This document shows, in pieces, positions 20,673 to 30,203 of a DNA stretch of 64,000 nucleotides. The notes below the pieces were generated by a model. That model searched no databases and had not been told where the DNA came from. It saw only the letters and a list, made by a program, of their open reading frames with translations. The DNA comes from Sandaracinus sp. (GTDB lineage: Bacteria; Myxococcota_A; Polyangia; Polyangiales; Houyiibacteriaceae): positions 57,091-121,090 of the forward strand of contig JACKEH010000011.1 of the NCBI GenBank assembly GCA_020633125.1, in the 5' to 3' direction. Each line of letters opens with the position of its first letter. Position 1 is the first letter of the stretch. A program made the translations under genes and the position numbers.

Positions 20673-21881
20673 TCACTCCGCGGCGATGGCGAACGCGCCG
20701 ACGAAGAACGGGCCGCCGCTCGCGGCGAGCGTGGTGCGGTGCTCCAAGGCGCCGGTCACCTCGTCGACGGCGAAGACCTGGACGTCGTTCGAGTTGAGGT
20801 TCGCCACGATCAGACGCGTGCCGTCGGGCGTCAGCGTCATGCTCCGCGGGTGGTTGCCCCGCGTGCTCTCGTGCTCCACGAGCGCCAACGTCGCGTCGCC
20901 CTCGATGCGGAAGACGACGACCGAGTCGTGACCTCGGTTGCTGCCGTAGACGAAGCGCCCGTTCGGATGGACGAGGATCTCGGCCGTGCTTCCCGAGGCC
21001 GGAGCGCCGCCGGGCAAGGTGTCGATCCGTTGGCGCGAATCCCCGAGCGTCCCGTCGCCGTTCACGTCGTGCACCGTGACCGTGCGGTCGTTTTCGTGGA
21101 TCACGTACGCGTGCGTCTGCGAGGGGTCGAGCGCGAGGTGCCGAGGGCCCGAGTTGCGGCGCGTGTCGACGGTCGGCGGGTCCATAGGCGTCGGTCCTCC
21201 CGCGCCGAGCGCGTATTGCGCGACGAGGTCCTCGCCCTTGCTCGGCACGTAGAGGTGGTCGCGATCGCGGTCGACCACGACCTGATGCGTCTGGGAGCCG
21301 GAGGCCAAGGTCGCGCTCGCCGGTGAGAGCGTTCCGTCGGGCGCGAGTGGGAACACCGAGACGTTGCCGCCACCGTAGTTGGCGGTGAAGACGAAGCGGC
21401 CGTCCGTCTCGACGTGGGTCGGGCCGCCGCCGGTGGACTCGCGATCGATCACGGAGACCTCACCGGTCCCCGGGGTCACGGCGAGCGCGGCCACCTCGGA
21501 GGCGCCTTCGTGCACCACGTAGAGGAAACGGCCGTCCGCCGAGGGCGCCAGGAACGAGGGGAAGTTGCCGGTGCGGGTTCGGCTTCGCTCGACCAGGGTG
21601 TCTCCCTCGAGCGCGTGCACCACGAGATCGCCGCTCGTGAGCCCGACGTAGACGAACACGGGGCGTGGCGGCTCGGTGCCGGCGTCCGAGCCGCCATCGA
21701 CGAGGGCTCCTCCGTCATCGACCTCGACCCCACCGTCGACTTCGACCCCACCGTCGTGGTCGCCGCCGTCGCCGCCGTCACGCTCCGGCGTGGTTCCGCC
21801 ATCGGAAGGGGGCGTGTCGTCGTCGCCGCACGCGATTCCGATCAAGAGGAGCAGGCAGGCCCAGAGCGAGTGGCGACGCAT
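20673..21881 (-). CDS. Lactonase-family (6-phosphogluconolactonase-like) beta-propeller lipoprotein
   Basis: A 402-residue protein with lipoprotein signal MRRHSLWACLLLLIGIACGDDD and an Asp/Gly-rich linker to about residue 70. The rest is a seven-bladed beta-propeller of the lactonase type: PSADGRFLYVVHEGASEVAAL, HVETDGRFVFTANYGGGNVSVFPL, SGPRHLALDPSQTHAYVIHE, ILVHPNGRFVYGSNRGHDSVVVF and MTLTPDGTRLIVANLNSNDVQVF. The cytoplasmic homologue Pgl hydrolyses 6-phosphogluconolactone. The lipoprotein anchor makes that role unlikely here, and an extracytoplasmic lactone or binding role is inferred. ATG at 21881. Confidence 0.8.
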   Translation of the reverse strand: MRRHSLWACLLLLIGIACGDDDTPPSDGGTTPERDGGDGGDHDGGVEVDGGVEVDDGGALVDGGSDAGTEPPRPVFVYVGLTSGDLVVHALEGDTLVERSRTRTGNFPSFLAPSADGRFLYVVHEGASEVAALAVTPGTGEVSVIDRESTGGGPTHVETDGRFVFTANYGGGNVSVFPLAPDGTLSPASATLASGSQTHQVVVDRDRDHLYVPSKGEDLVAQYALGAGGPTPMDPPTVDTRRNSGPRHLALDPSQTHAYVIHENDRTVTVHDVNGDGTLGDSRQRIDTLPGGAPASGSTAEILVHPNGRFVYGSNRGHDSVVVFRIEGDATLALVEHESTRGNHPRSMTLTPDGTRLIVANLNSNDVQVFAVDEVTGALEHRTTLAASGGPFFVGAFAIAAE

Positions 21882-22017
21882 GGGCTGACAGTACCCAAAG
21901 GTGTGTAAATCGGGTCACGCATCCGCCACCGACGGCAAAGGTGTCTCCTGCCGGAACACGAAGGCCTTTCGCGTCGTCGTTGACTTCGACGCCCCCGCGG
22001 CGGGACACTCGGCCGCG

Positions 22018-22770
22018 ATGCTGCGAGATCGCCTCGGTCGGTTCGTGGGCTGGCCAGACGGGATTTGCCGGACGCACGTGCGGACACTCTCTGGGCCCAC
22101 GCGCGGCCTTCGAGCCCTCCTGCTCGCGTTCGTCGTGTTCGGGACCCTCGGCAGCTTCGTGCCGCGCGCGGATGCCCAGTGCATCGACGAAGCGATCCGG
22201 GACGAGCTGAACGCACGGCGCCGCTACCGCGGGGTACAGGAGCGTGTGTTCCAAAAGGCCCTGCGGCACGAGCTGAGCGTGATGGGCGGCATCTACTCCG
22301 CCGACCTGCTGAGCTCGTACGCGGCGGTCGGAGGGGCCTACACCTTCCACTTCTCCGAGGCCCTCGGCCTCGAGCTCGCCTACCACTGGAGCCGTGCACG
22401 CTCCGAGCTGATCCGCATCATCGAGAACGATCGTGGCGTGGTGCTCCTGCGTCTCGACCAGCCCGTGCACAACTACATGGGCCACCTCGTGTGGTCGCTC
22501 GCCTATGGCAAGGTGCGCTGGCTCGGTGGATCGATCTCGCGCTTCGACTTCTACCTCGCGGCCGGCGCGGGCGTGACCGACAACCAGAGCGCGCGCGGTC
22601 TCACGTTCGGTGGTGGCTTCGGTCTCAAGTTCTACTTTGGGCAGTGGTTCGCGATGCGTTTCGACGTGCGCGACCAGATCCTCCAACAAGAGATCCTCGG
22701 GGAGTCGCAGCTCGTGAACAACATCGTCGCCACCTTCGGCCTCTCGATCTTCATGCCCTTCCGGCAGTGA
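22018..22770 (+). CDS. Outer-membrane beta-barrel domain protein, GltA/GltB-like
   Basis: An exported barrel of about 170 residues after its signal (GLRALLLAFVVFGTLGSFVPRADAQ). It contains the deltaproteobacterial outer-membrane barrel signature: ALRHELSVMGGIYSADLLSSYAAVGGAYTFHF, LGLELAYHWSRA and FDFYLAAGAGVTDNQSARGLTFGGGFGLKFYFGQWFAMRFDVRD, with a final aromatic strand (GLSIFMPFRQ). The start is uncertain: ATG 22018 is listed, while GTG 22078 would give a normal-length signal peptide. It heads a co-oriented gene set matching the Glt outer-membrane and periplasmic components of myxobacteria, where GltA and GltB are such barrels. Confidence 0.75.
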   Translation: MLRDRLGRFVGWPDGICRTHVRTLSGPTRGLRALLLAFVVFGTLGSFVPRADAQCIDEAIRDELNARRRYRGVQERVFQKALRHELSVMGGIYSADLLSSYAAVGGAYTFHFSEALGLELAYHWSRARSELIRIIENDRGVVLLRLDQPVHNYMGHLVWSLAYGKVRWLGGSISRFDFYLAAGAGVTDNQSARGLTFGGGFGLKFYFGQWFAMRFDVRDQILQQEILGESQLVNNIVATFGLSIFMPFRQ

Positions 22771-22778
22771 GAGGCACG

Positions 22779-23555
22779 ATGCGTTTCATCCGCTTCGGAC
22801 TGGTTCTCGCGCTCCTCTCGATGGTCACGTTCGCCTTCGGCGACGCGGAGGCGCAGCGTCGGCGACGTCGTCGGGCGCGCCCCACGCCGACCGAACAGAC
22901 GGAGGCGCCGCCGGAAGAGACGGCGGAGGAGCCCGCGCCCGAAGAGGCCGCCGCGCCCGCGACGACGCCGGCCCCCGCGACGACGCCCGCGCCCGCGACG
23001 CCGGCGGCCGCGCCCGTCACGGAGCCCGAGCCGCCGCCCCCCACGGAGCCCGAGCCGGATCCGTCGTCTTTGCCGGATCTCGAGCCGCTTCGTGCCGACC
23101 TCGCGACCTTGATGGACGAGCTCGTGCAAGCGCGCTCGCGCGTGACGGTGCTCGGCCGCGCGCTCTTCGACACGAAGGTCGTGATTCGCGTCGAGAACCG
23201 AGCCGACGACCAGATCCTCCGTGGGCTCGTGATTCGTCTCGACGGAGACCCGGTTCATCGCAGCGACGCGGACCCGGGCGAAGGCGCGGCGCCGGTCTTC
23301 GAAGGCTTCGCGGCGCCGGGACCGCACGACCTCGCGATCGAGGTGGAGCAACGGGCACGCGCGAACGAGGCGTACCGATCGCTCCAACGCAACCAGTTCC
23401 GCTTCGAGGTGGTGCAGGGGAAGCTCACCGAGATCGTCATCCGACTCGACGACGACTCGGACATCGCCGAGGACTTCGCCGACGACGGCGAAGGCGAATA
23501 CGACGTGAACATGCGCGTGCGGGTGGCGACCCGTGACCTCGCGTCGAGCCGCTGA
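22779..23555 (+). CDS. Exported Pro/Ala/Glu-rich protein in the Glt-like cluster
   Basis: A 258-residue protein with signal MRFIRFGLVLALLSMVTFAFGDAEAQ. A basic patch (RRRRRRARP) and a 65-residue Pro/Thr/Glu/Ala-rich segment follow, which could span periplasm or peptidoglycan. A folded C-terminal domain has a helical part (PLRADLATLMDELVQARSRVTVLGRAL) and beta strands (TKVVIRVENRADDQILRGLVIRLDG, HDLAIEVEQRA, LTEIVIRLDDDSD). GAGAGG precedes the ATG at 22779, eight bases after the barrel gene. Orthologues in other deltaproteobacteria sit at the same place between barrel and TPR genes; that conservation is from memory and unverified. Confidence 0.7.
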   Translation: MRFIRFGLVLALLSMVTFAFGDAEAQRRRRRRARPTPTEQTEAPPEETAEEPAPEEAAAPATTPAPATTPAPATPAAAPVTEPEPPPPTEPEPDPSSLPDLEPLRADLATLMDELVQARSRVTVLGRALFDTKVVIRVENRADDQILRGLVIRLDGDPVHRSDADPGEGAAPVFEGFAAPGPHDLAIEVEQRARANEAYRSLQRNQFRFEVVQGKLTEIVIRLDDDSDIAEDFADDGEGEYDVNMRVRVATRDLASSR

Positions 23556-23569
23556 CGACACCGGATCGC

Positions 23570-25702
23570 ATGCCGACACGGGACGACTTCTTCTCGATTC
23601 GCCGACCGCTGAAGCGGGCACTCGTGCTCGCTCTTTCGTTGGCCGCGGCCCCGAGGGGCGCGCCGCTCTCGGCCCAAGAGCCCGCCGAGACGACCGACGA
23701 AGCTCCGACGCTCGGCCGCTACCTCGACGCGCTGGCGAGCCAACGTCTGCTCTCCGCCGAGACCGGTTCGCTCACGGCGCTTCGCGAGCAGCTTCGCCTG
23801 GCCGAGTCGCTCTACTTCGACCAGCGCCACGGCGACGCTGCGCTCGTGCTCTACGAGATCGTCGAGAGCCCGCGCTTCTCCGATTACAGCGAGTCCGACG
23901 ACTTCCTCGGCGCCGAGCTGCTCGCGGCCAGCGCTCTGGCCGAGCTCGGCTCGCTCCGCACCGCGGCGCGCTACCTCGAGCGAATCCTCCGCCGCGGTAC
24001 GAGCCACGGCTACTTCGGTCCGGCCTACCGCCGCTTCGTCGACGTCACGTTGCAGAGCGGGGATCTGGCCACCGGCCTTCGCACCCTCGACGCGCTCGAT
24101 CTGCAGGGCGGCACGCTCCCCGAGGACGCGGAGAACGAGCTGCGTTACCTCCGTGCCCGCGCTGCGTACGACGCCGGCGACCTCGACGCCGCCGACCCGG
24201 TGTTCACCGAGATCACGCAACGCAGCCGCTTCTACGCGAACGCGCAGTACTTCCGAGGTGTCATCGCGACTCGCCGCCGTGACCTCGCCGCCGCCGAAGC
24301 CGCGTTCTGCTCGATCGCGACCACCGGCGACCAAGAGCGCTTCACCTTCGTCGTCGACGACCGCTTCTTCCAGGTGAAGGATCTCGCCTGGCTCGCGCTC
24401 GGTCGCGTCGCCCACGAAGGCCGCCGCGGCGACGACGCGTTCTACTACTACTTCCAGGTCCCCAACGACTCCGAGCGCGTCGCCGAGGCCCTCTTCGAGA
24501 GCGCCTTCGCGATGTACGAAGGCGACGACTACGACACCGCCATCGACCTGCTCGATCAGCTCGAGGTGCGTTTCCCCGCGTCGCCCTTCGTCGACGAAGC
24601 CACCGTGCTCCGTGGCTACGTGCACCTCGGTCGCTGCGAGTTCGAAGAAGCCGCGCGCCTCTTCGTGCGCTTCGCCGAGCGCTTCGGGCCGCTCGTCGCG
24701 GAGATCGACGCGATCCTCGAGAGCGAGACGCGCCAAGCCGCGCTCTACGGGGACTTGCTCGAAGAAGAACGCCGCGCCGAAGCGCGTGCCGCGCGCGCCG
24801 AAGGGCAGACCGAAGACGAACGCGCCGCCGAAGCCCGCGAGCGCGTCGAGACCTTGCCGGGGCTCTTGCTCGCGCTCCTGCGCGTGGACCCGACCTTCTT
24901 CCAGCTTCACGCCGGCGTTCGAACCCTCGACGCCGAGGCCGCGCGTGCGGGTCGCCTCGAGGACGATCTGCGTGGCCTCGCGACGCGGCTTGGTGGCACC
25001 GACGCGCCCGCCGCAGCGGCGGAGCTCGAGCGTTACCAAACCGAAGCCGACGAGCTCCGCGTCCAGCTCACCACGGCGCGTGAGATGCTTGCCGGACTCG
25101 CGGCGAACCTCGACGTCCTGCGTCGCGGCGGGGCCTCGGCGGAAGACCGCCGCCCGCTCGAAGAAGACCTTCGCCGCTTCACGCGCCAGGTGAACGAGCT
25201 GGGTCGTCAGCTGACCCGCGCCCTCGCGGCGACCGCGGAGCTCGAGGTGATGCCCGAGGTGCCGGGCGAAGACGTCCGGGCGTTGCTTCGCGAGGACGCC
25301 CGCCGCGCACGTCGCTTCCCGCGCCGGGTCGTGGAGATGCGTGAGCGGCTCAGTGGCGCCGCCAACGAGGCCGCGCTTCGTTCGCTGCGTGGCTTGCGTG
25401 AGCGCCTCGGCGGTTTGCTTCGTCGCGCACGCATCGGCCGCATCGACGCGGTGATGGGCAGCAAGCGCCGCATCGAGATCCAGATCGAGAGCCTCGCCGC
25501 GGGTCGTTTCCCGCCCGAGCTCGTCGACCCGCTTCGCGTGCAAGGCCTGCTTCGCGACGACGAAGAGTATTGGCCCTTCGAGGGTGAGTATTGGTCGGAC
25601 GAGTTCGACGAGACGATCCCGCTCGACGAGCTCGAGGACGAAGAGGCCGAGGCCGAGAGCGCCGACGAAGACGCGAACGACGACGAAGGGGAGGACGCAT
25701 GA
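23570..25702 (+). CDS. gltC: Large periplasmic TPR protein, GltC-like
   Basis: A 710-residue exported protein (signal near residues 12-35, ALVLALSLAAAPRGAPLSAQ). Degenerate TPR units cover residues 60-390 (LRLAESLYFDQRHGDAALVLYEIVE, AALADELGSLRTAARYLERIL-like, YFRGVIATRRRDLAAAEAAF, AFAMYEGDDYDTAIDLLDQLEVRFP). A coiled-coil-rich middle follows (TAREMLAGLAANLDVLRR, EEDLRRFTRQVNELGRQLTRAL). The end is Glu/Asp-rich after the EYWPFEGEYWSDEF motif. Assignment to GltC rests on length, order and neighbours. In M. xanthus GltC is a periplasmic factor of the gliding machine that associates with outer-membrane barrels. The ATGA overlap with the next gene shows coupling. Confidence 0.65.
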   Translation: MPTRDDFFSIRRPLKRALVLALSLAAAPRGAPLSAQEPAETTDEAPTLGRYLDALASQRLLSAETGSLTALREQLRLAESLYFDQRHGDAALVLYEIVESPRFSDYSESDDFLGAELLAASALAELGSLRTAARYLERILRRGTSHGYFGPAYRRFVDVTLQSGDLATGLRTLDALDLQGGTLPEDAENELRYLRARAAYDAGDLDAADPVFTEITQRSRFYANAQYFRGVIATRRRDLAAAEAAFCSIATTGDQERFTFVVDDRFFQVKDLAWLALGRVAHEGRRGDDAFYYYFQVPNDSERVAEALFESAFAMYEGDDYDTAIDLLDQLEVRFPASPFVDEATVLRGYVHLGRCEFEEAARLFVRFAERFGPLVAEIDAILESETRQAALYGDLLEEERRAEARAARAEGQTEDERAAEARERVETLPGLLLALLRVDPTFFQLHAGVRTLDAEAARAGRLEDDLRGLATRLGGTDAPAAAAELERYQTEADELRVQLTTAREMLAGLAANLDVLRRGGASAEDRRPLEEDLRRFTRQVNELGRQLTRALAATAELEVMPEVPGEDVRALLREDARRARRFPRRVVEMRERLSGAANEAALRSLRGLRERLGGLLRRARIGRIDAVMGSKRRIEIQIESLAAGRFPPELVDPLRVQGLLRDDEEYWPFEGEYWSDEFDETIPLDELEDEEAEAESADEDANDDEGEDA

Positions 25703-28700
25703 GGACGCGCGCGCTCCTCGTGACCTTCGTCCTGCTCGGTGCCGTCCTGCTCGGCGTGCCCGCGCTCGCGCAAGAGCGGGTCTCCACCAGCGCGCCGAGC
25801 ACGAACGTCTCGCGCTTCCAAGACCCGGCGGAAGAACGTTCGATCGCGAGCAGCGACGACGACGACCTCGGCGAAGAGCAGGCCGACGAGCTGCCGGAGA
25901 ACGTCGAGGAGCTCCTCTTCCTGCGTGAGCGCCCCGACGCGCTCGGCGACGCGGCGCGGGAGTACCAGAACGCCCGCCTCGAGCAGCTCCTCGCGGATCG
26001 CGAGCGCTTGGTCGAGGTTCGTCGCGACGAGGCGATTCGGTTGCTCGAGGAGTTCATCTCCGAAGAGCCCGAGACCGCGGCCGAGATGCCGGACGCGCTG
26101 CTTCGCCTCGCGGAGTTGCTCTGGGAGAAGGCGCGCATCGACTACCTGCGCGCGTTCGCGGCGTGGCAAGAGGTGCCGGAGGCCAACCGCGGCCCGGAGC
26201 CGACCCCGCAATACCGCCGTCCGCTCGAGCTCTACGATCGCATCCTCGCGAACCACCGCGGCTACGACCGCTACGACTTCGTGCTCTACATGAAGGCGTA
26301 CGCGCTCGTGGAGCGCGGCGACGGCGAAGGGGCGTTGACGCTCTACCGTCAGATCCTGTCCGAGTTCCCGCAGAGCCGCTTCGTTCCCGACGCCCACTTC
26401 GCGCTCGCCGAGTCGCGTTTCGGTGCCGTCGACTACGCGGGCGCGTTGCCGGAGTTCGAAGCGGTGATGCAGCACCGCGAGAGCGAGCTCTACGACATCT
26501 CGCTCTTCAAGAGCGCGTGGTGTCTCTGGCGCATGGGTCAGACGGAGCAGGCGGCGGTTCGCTTTCGCCAGGTCCTCGACCTCGGGCGTGGCCGCGAGCG
26601 TCTGTCGGCGGCGCAGCGTCGTCGTCTTCGCGAGCTGCAGGACGAGGCCCTCGACTACCTCATCCAGGTCTTCATCGAGGACGAGACCAACACCGCCCGC
26701 GACGTCTTCGCGTTCCTCGAAGAGATCGGTGGCACCCGCTACGGCCGCCGCGTCCTCGTGCGCCTCTCGGACACCTTCATGGGTCAGTCGCGCTACGAGC
26801 GCGCGGTCGAGGCCTACGAGCTGCTCCTCGAGATGGACCCGACGGCGCGCGAGGCGCCGCAATGGCAGCGCCAGATCGTCACCAGCTGGGCCGCGCTCGA
26901 CGACAGCGAGAAGACCTTCGCGGCGCTCGAGACGCTCGCGGCGACCTACGGGCCGACCTCGACGTGGGCGACGCAGCAGAGCGACCCCGAACGTGCGACG
27001 CGGGAGTGGGCCCGCATCGAGCGCCTCGTGCGTCGCCAAGCGATGCGCACGCACGAGGTCGGACAGCGCGAGCAGCAGCGCCGAAAGCTCGAAGAGGCGG
27101 TGCGCCTCTACGGCATCTACCTGCAGCACTTCTCGGACTCCGAGCACGCGTACAACGTCGAGTTCTACCGCGGCGAGATCTTCTTCCACCGCCTCGAGCG
27201 CTACGCCGAAGCCGGCGAGGCGTACCTCTCGGCCGCACGCCGGAACCCGCAGGGCGAGTTCACGAAGGACGCGCTCTACAACGCGATCGGCGCCTTCGAG
27301 CGCGTGCGCGAGCAGCAGCTCGAAGGGTGCGGCAGCGCACCGACCGCGGCGGGCGGAGGTGCACGTCAGCGACGCCGTGGTCAGGCCGCGACCCCGACCC
27401 CTGCACCGACCCCGACGCCCGCTCCCGACGCCGCGCCCGCCGCGCCCGATGGCGAAGCCGAAGCGCCGGCCGAGGACCCCTGCTCGGGCGAGACCTCGAA
27501 CGACCGCAAGTTCGGCGAAGCCATCGCGCTCTACGTCGAGCTCTTCCCCGACGACCCGGACCTTCCCGAGATCCTCTTCCGCCAAGGCCGCCTCTACTAC
27601 GACCGTGGCGTCTACGACCCGGCGGTGCGCCTCTTCGGGCAGCTCCTCGAGCGATTCCCGGAGAGCCAATACGCGAGCCCGGCCGGCGAGCTCATCCTCG
27701 ACAGCTTCAACCGCGCGGCCGACTACGCGAACATCGAGACCTGGGCACGTCGTCTGAAGTCGGCGCCGGCCTTCTCGAGCGCCGAGAGCCAAGCGCGCCT
27801 GGACACGCTGATCGTGCAGTCGATGTTCAAGGTCGGCGAGCAGCTCGCGGAGCGTGGCGAGCACGCCGCGGCGGCCGACGCCTACCTGCGCGCGGCCGAA
27901 GAGTTCCCCCGCGAGGCGCGCGCCAAGCAGGCGCTCTACAACGCGGGCCTCGAGCGTCAGCGCGCGGGCGACCTGCCCGGTGCCGCGCAAGCCTACGAGC
28001 TGCTGATCGAGCGTCACCCCGGCACCACCGAAGGCGCGACCGGCGCGTGGGCCGCGGCGCAGATGTTCGAGTCCATCGCGCAGTTCGGCGACGCCGCGCG
28101 CTTCTACGAGTCCTACGGGCGACGTTTCCCCGAAGGCGAGAAGGCGCACGAGGCGACCTACAACGCGGTGCTCCTGCGCATGACCGCCGGCGATTGGGAC
28201 GAAGCGGTCAGCGTCGGTCGCTACTACCTCGAGCGTTATCCGCGCCACGAGAACGCGGACGACGTCTACTTCTTCATCGGGCGCGCGCAGGAGGGCGACG
28301 AGTCGTGGAACGACGCTGCCGCCACCTACCGCGAGTACATCCGCCGCAGCCGCAACAACGACCGCAAGGTCGAGGCGCAGACGCGGCTGGCGCAGGTGCT
28401 CACGCGAGCGGGCAACGAGCGGGCCGCCAACGAAGCGCTCGAAGACGCGGTGCGCACGGCCCGTCGCGCACGACGAGGGCTTCGCGACGGCCTCTACTTC
28501 GCGGCGCAAGCGCGTTACCTCCAAGGCGACCGTGTGCTCGCGGAGTACGAGCAGATCCAAATCGCGGGTCCGAGCGAAGGCCTTCGTCAGCGCCTGCAAC
28601 GCAAGTCCGAGCTCCTCCAGCGCGCCGCGCTCATCTACGCCGACGTCGTGGAGTTCGGCGTCGCGGAGTGGGTCACCGCCTCGCTCTATCAGATCGGCCG

Positions 28701-29067
28701 CAGCTACGAGCTCTTCGCCGAGGCGATGCGTGAGTTCGAGCTGCCCGAAGGCCTCACCGAAGAAGAGCAGCAGGCCTACATGGACCAGCTCGCGATGTTC
28801 ATCATCCCGATGGAGGAGCGCGCACTGGAAGCCTACGAGGGCGGTTACAACAAGGCGATCGAGCTGCGCATCTACAACCGCTGGACCGCACGTCTGCTGG
28901 AGTCGCTGCAGCGCCTCAACGACGTGCAGTACCCGCCCATGCGCGAGAGCGGTGGCGCGGTGGTCGAAGCCCCGCCTCTGCCGATGCCGGCGCCCCTCGA
29001 CGGTCTTCGCCGCGCCGACCCGACCGAATCGACCGAAGGCGGCGAAGCGACGGAGGACGAGGAATGA
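25699..29067 (+). CDS. gltD: Very large periplasmic TPR protein, GltD/AgmU-like
   Basis: A 1122-residue exported protein; signal MRTRALLVTFVLLGAVLLGVPALAQ. At least a dozen TPR-like repeats are visible, such as DRYDFVLYMKAYALVERGDGEGALTLYRQILSEFP, HFALAESRFGAVDYAGALPEFEAVM, YGRRVLVRLSDTFMGQSRYERAVEAYELLLEMDP, YRGEIFFHRLERYAEAGEAYLSAARR, ILFRQGRLYYDRGVYDPAVRLFGQLLERFP and YNAGLERQRAGDLPGAAQAYELLIERHP. A Pro/Ala-rich insert lies at about residues 545-595. Size, repeat type and order match AgmU/GltD, the periplasmic scaffold of the M. xanthus gliding complex. ATG 25699 overlaps the upstream stop, and the stop overlaps the next start. A 4-kb open frame on the opposite strand here is a codon-bias shadow. 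Confidence 0.7.
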   Translation: MRTRALLVTFVLLGAVLLGVPALAQERVSTSAPSTNVSRFQDPAEERSIASSDDDDLGEEQADELPENVEELLFLRERPDALGDAAREYQNARLEQLLADRERLVEVRRDEAIRLLEEFISEEPETAAEMPDALLRLAELLWEKARIDYLRAFAAWQEVPEANRGPEPTPQYRRPLELYDRILANHRGYDRYDFVLYMKAYALVERGDGEGALTLYRQILSEFPQSRFVPDAHFALAESRFGAVDYAGALPEFEAVMQHRESELYDISLFKSAWCLWRMGQTEQAAVRFRQVLDLGRGRERLSAAQRRRLRELQDEALDYLIQVFIEDETNTARDVFAFLEEIGGTRYGRRVLVRLSDTFMGQSRYERAVEAYELLLEMDPTAREAPQWQRQIVTSWAALDDSEKTFAALETLAATYGPTSTWATQQSDPERATREWARIERLVRRQAMRTHEVGQREQQRRKLEEAVRLYGIYLQHFSDSEHAYNVEFYRGEIFFHRLERYAEAGEAYLSAARRNPQGEFTKDALYNAIGAFERVREQQLEGCGSAPTAAGGGARQRRRGQAATPTPAPTPTPAPDAAPAAPDGEAEAPAEDPCSGETSNDRKFGEAIALYVELFPDDPDLPEILFRQGRLYYDRGVYDPAVRLFGQLLERFPESQYASPAGELILDSFNRAADYANIETWARRLKSAPAFSSAESQARLDTLIVQSMFKVGEQLAERGEHAAAADAYLRAAEEFPREARAKQALYNAGLERQRAGDLPGAAQAYELLIERHPGTTEGATGAWAAAQMFESIAQFGDAARFYESYGRRFPEGEKAHEATYNAVLLRMTAGDWDEAVSVGRYYLERYPRHENADDVYFFIGRAQEGDESWNDAAATYREYIRRSRNNDRKVEAQTRLAQVLTRAGNERAANEALEDAVRTARRARRGLRDGLYFAAQARYLQGDRVLAEYEQIQIAGPSEGLRQRLQRKSELLQRAALIYADVVEFGVAEWVTASLYQIGRSYELFAEAMREFELPEGLTEEEQQAYMDQLAMFIIPMEERALEAYEGGYNKAIELRIYNRWTARLLESLQRLNDVQYPPMRESGGAVVEAPPLPMPAPLDGLRRADPTESTEGGEATEDEE

Positions 29068-30203
29068 GAGCCCTGCTCCTGCTCGTGCTCGCGAGCGCCT
29101 CGGTCTCGGTGGCCTGTGGCGGCGGCTCGCAGACCGACAACACGACGGTCGAGGTGCCTCCCGCCGACCCCGAGGCGGTGCGCGAATACCTCGCGGGCGT
29201 TCGAATCCTCCAGCGCCAGGGCGGCAACGAGCGCTCCCGCAACCGCCGGGCGCGCGCGCGTTTCGAGAAGGCCATCCAGATCGATCCGAACCTCTGGGAG
29301 GCGCACTACAACCTCGGCGTCGTGCAGCGGCGCGCGGAAGAGCTCGACGCCGCGGGCGCGAGCTTCGACGAGGCCGCCCGCATCGCGCCACAAGCGCCCG
29401 AGCCGCTGCTCGCTTCGGCCGAGGTCGCCTACGTGCGCGGCGACCGCGACGCCGCCGCGAACCGCCTCGAGCGTCTGGTCGAAGCGCACCCGAACGACCT
29501 CGCCGCCCGCACCGCGCTCGCGGTCATCCTTCGCGAGCGGGGTCGCTACGACGAGGGCCTCACCCAAGCGCGCGAGGTGCTCGTGCGCGACCCACAGAAC
29601 GTTCGCGCACTGCTCGAGATCGGCCGCATCGAACGTGCCCGCGAGCGCTTCGACGTGGCCAGGCTCGTGCTCGACAAGGCGCGGCAGCTCACCGCGGAAG
29701 GCGACGCGCGGGTGCGCGCCGAGGTGCTCAACGAGGTCGGTCTGCTCGAGCTCGATCGAGGTGACAACCAAGCCGCCTTCGAAGCGTTCGAGGCTGCGGT
29801 CGCGACCGACGCGGCCTACGCGCCGTCGCGTATGAACATGGGCTCGGTGCTCCTCGCGGCGGGCGACTACGTCGGCGCCGCCGGACACTACGAGGCGGTG
29901 ATTCGCAGCAACGCGGGCGACCTCGACGCACGCGTCGCCTACGCGATCGCGCTGCGCGGTCAGGGCGAGCACCGTCGTGCGCGGCAGGAATACCAACGCG
30001 TGCTCGACGCGAACCCGAACCACCCCGACGCGCTCTTCGATCTCGCCGTGCTTCGCGCCGAGTTCCTCGACGAGCGCCCGCAGAGCCGAGAGACCTTTCA
30101 GCGCTTCCTCGAGGCGGCGCCCCGAAGTCATCCGAAGCGCGAAGACGCCGAGCGTTACCTTCGCGAGCTCGGCGAGCCCTCGCCGAAGGGAGGCGCGCGA
30201 TGA
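29064..30203 (+). CDS. gltE: TPR lipoprotein, GltE/AglT-like
   Basis: A 379-residue lipoprotein (MRALLLLVLASASVSVACGGG, Cys at residue 18). Its TPR array covers residues 65-365: RARARFEKAIQIDPNLWEAHYNLGVVQRRAEELDAAGASFDEAARIAP, LLASAEVAYVRGDRDAAANRLERLVEAHP, LNEVGLLELDRGDNQAAFEAFEAAVATD and YAIALRGQGEHRRARQEYQRVLDANP. Its place between GltD-like and small exported proteins, and the TPR-lipoprotein form, match the gliding protein GltE/AglT, an outer-membrane-associated lipoprotein. It overlaps its neighbours by ATGA on both sides, which indicates strong translational coupling. Confidence 0.75.
   Translation: MRALLLLVLASASVSVACGGGSQTDNTTVEVPPADPEAVREYLAGVRILQRQGGNERSRNRRARARFEKAIQIDPNLWEAHYNLGVVQRRAEELDAAGASFDEAARIAPQAPEPLLASAEVAYVRGDRDAAANRLERLVEAHPNDLAARTALAVILRERGRYDEGLTQAREVLVRDPQNVRALLEIGRIERARERFDVARLVLDKARQLTAEGDARVRAEVLNEVGLLELDRGDNQAAFEAFEAAVATDAAYAPSRMNMGSVLLAAGDYVGAAGHYEAVIRSNAGDLDARVAYAIALRGQGEHRRARQEYQRVLDANPNHPDALFDLAVLRAEFLDERPQSRETFQRFLEAAPRSHPKREDAERYLRELGEPSPKGGAR

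Noticed and set aside
20673..21881. Assignment as the pentose-phosphate enzyme Pgl
   Set aside because: The lipoprotein signal and long Asp/Gly linker place it outside the cytoplasm, so only the fold family is claimed.
25207..29391. A 1394-codon open frame on the minus strand opposite the GltD-like gene
   Set aside because: Its Arg/Leu/Val-rich low-complexity translation lacks domains and is the mirror of GC-rich codon use in the real TPR gene.
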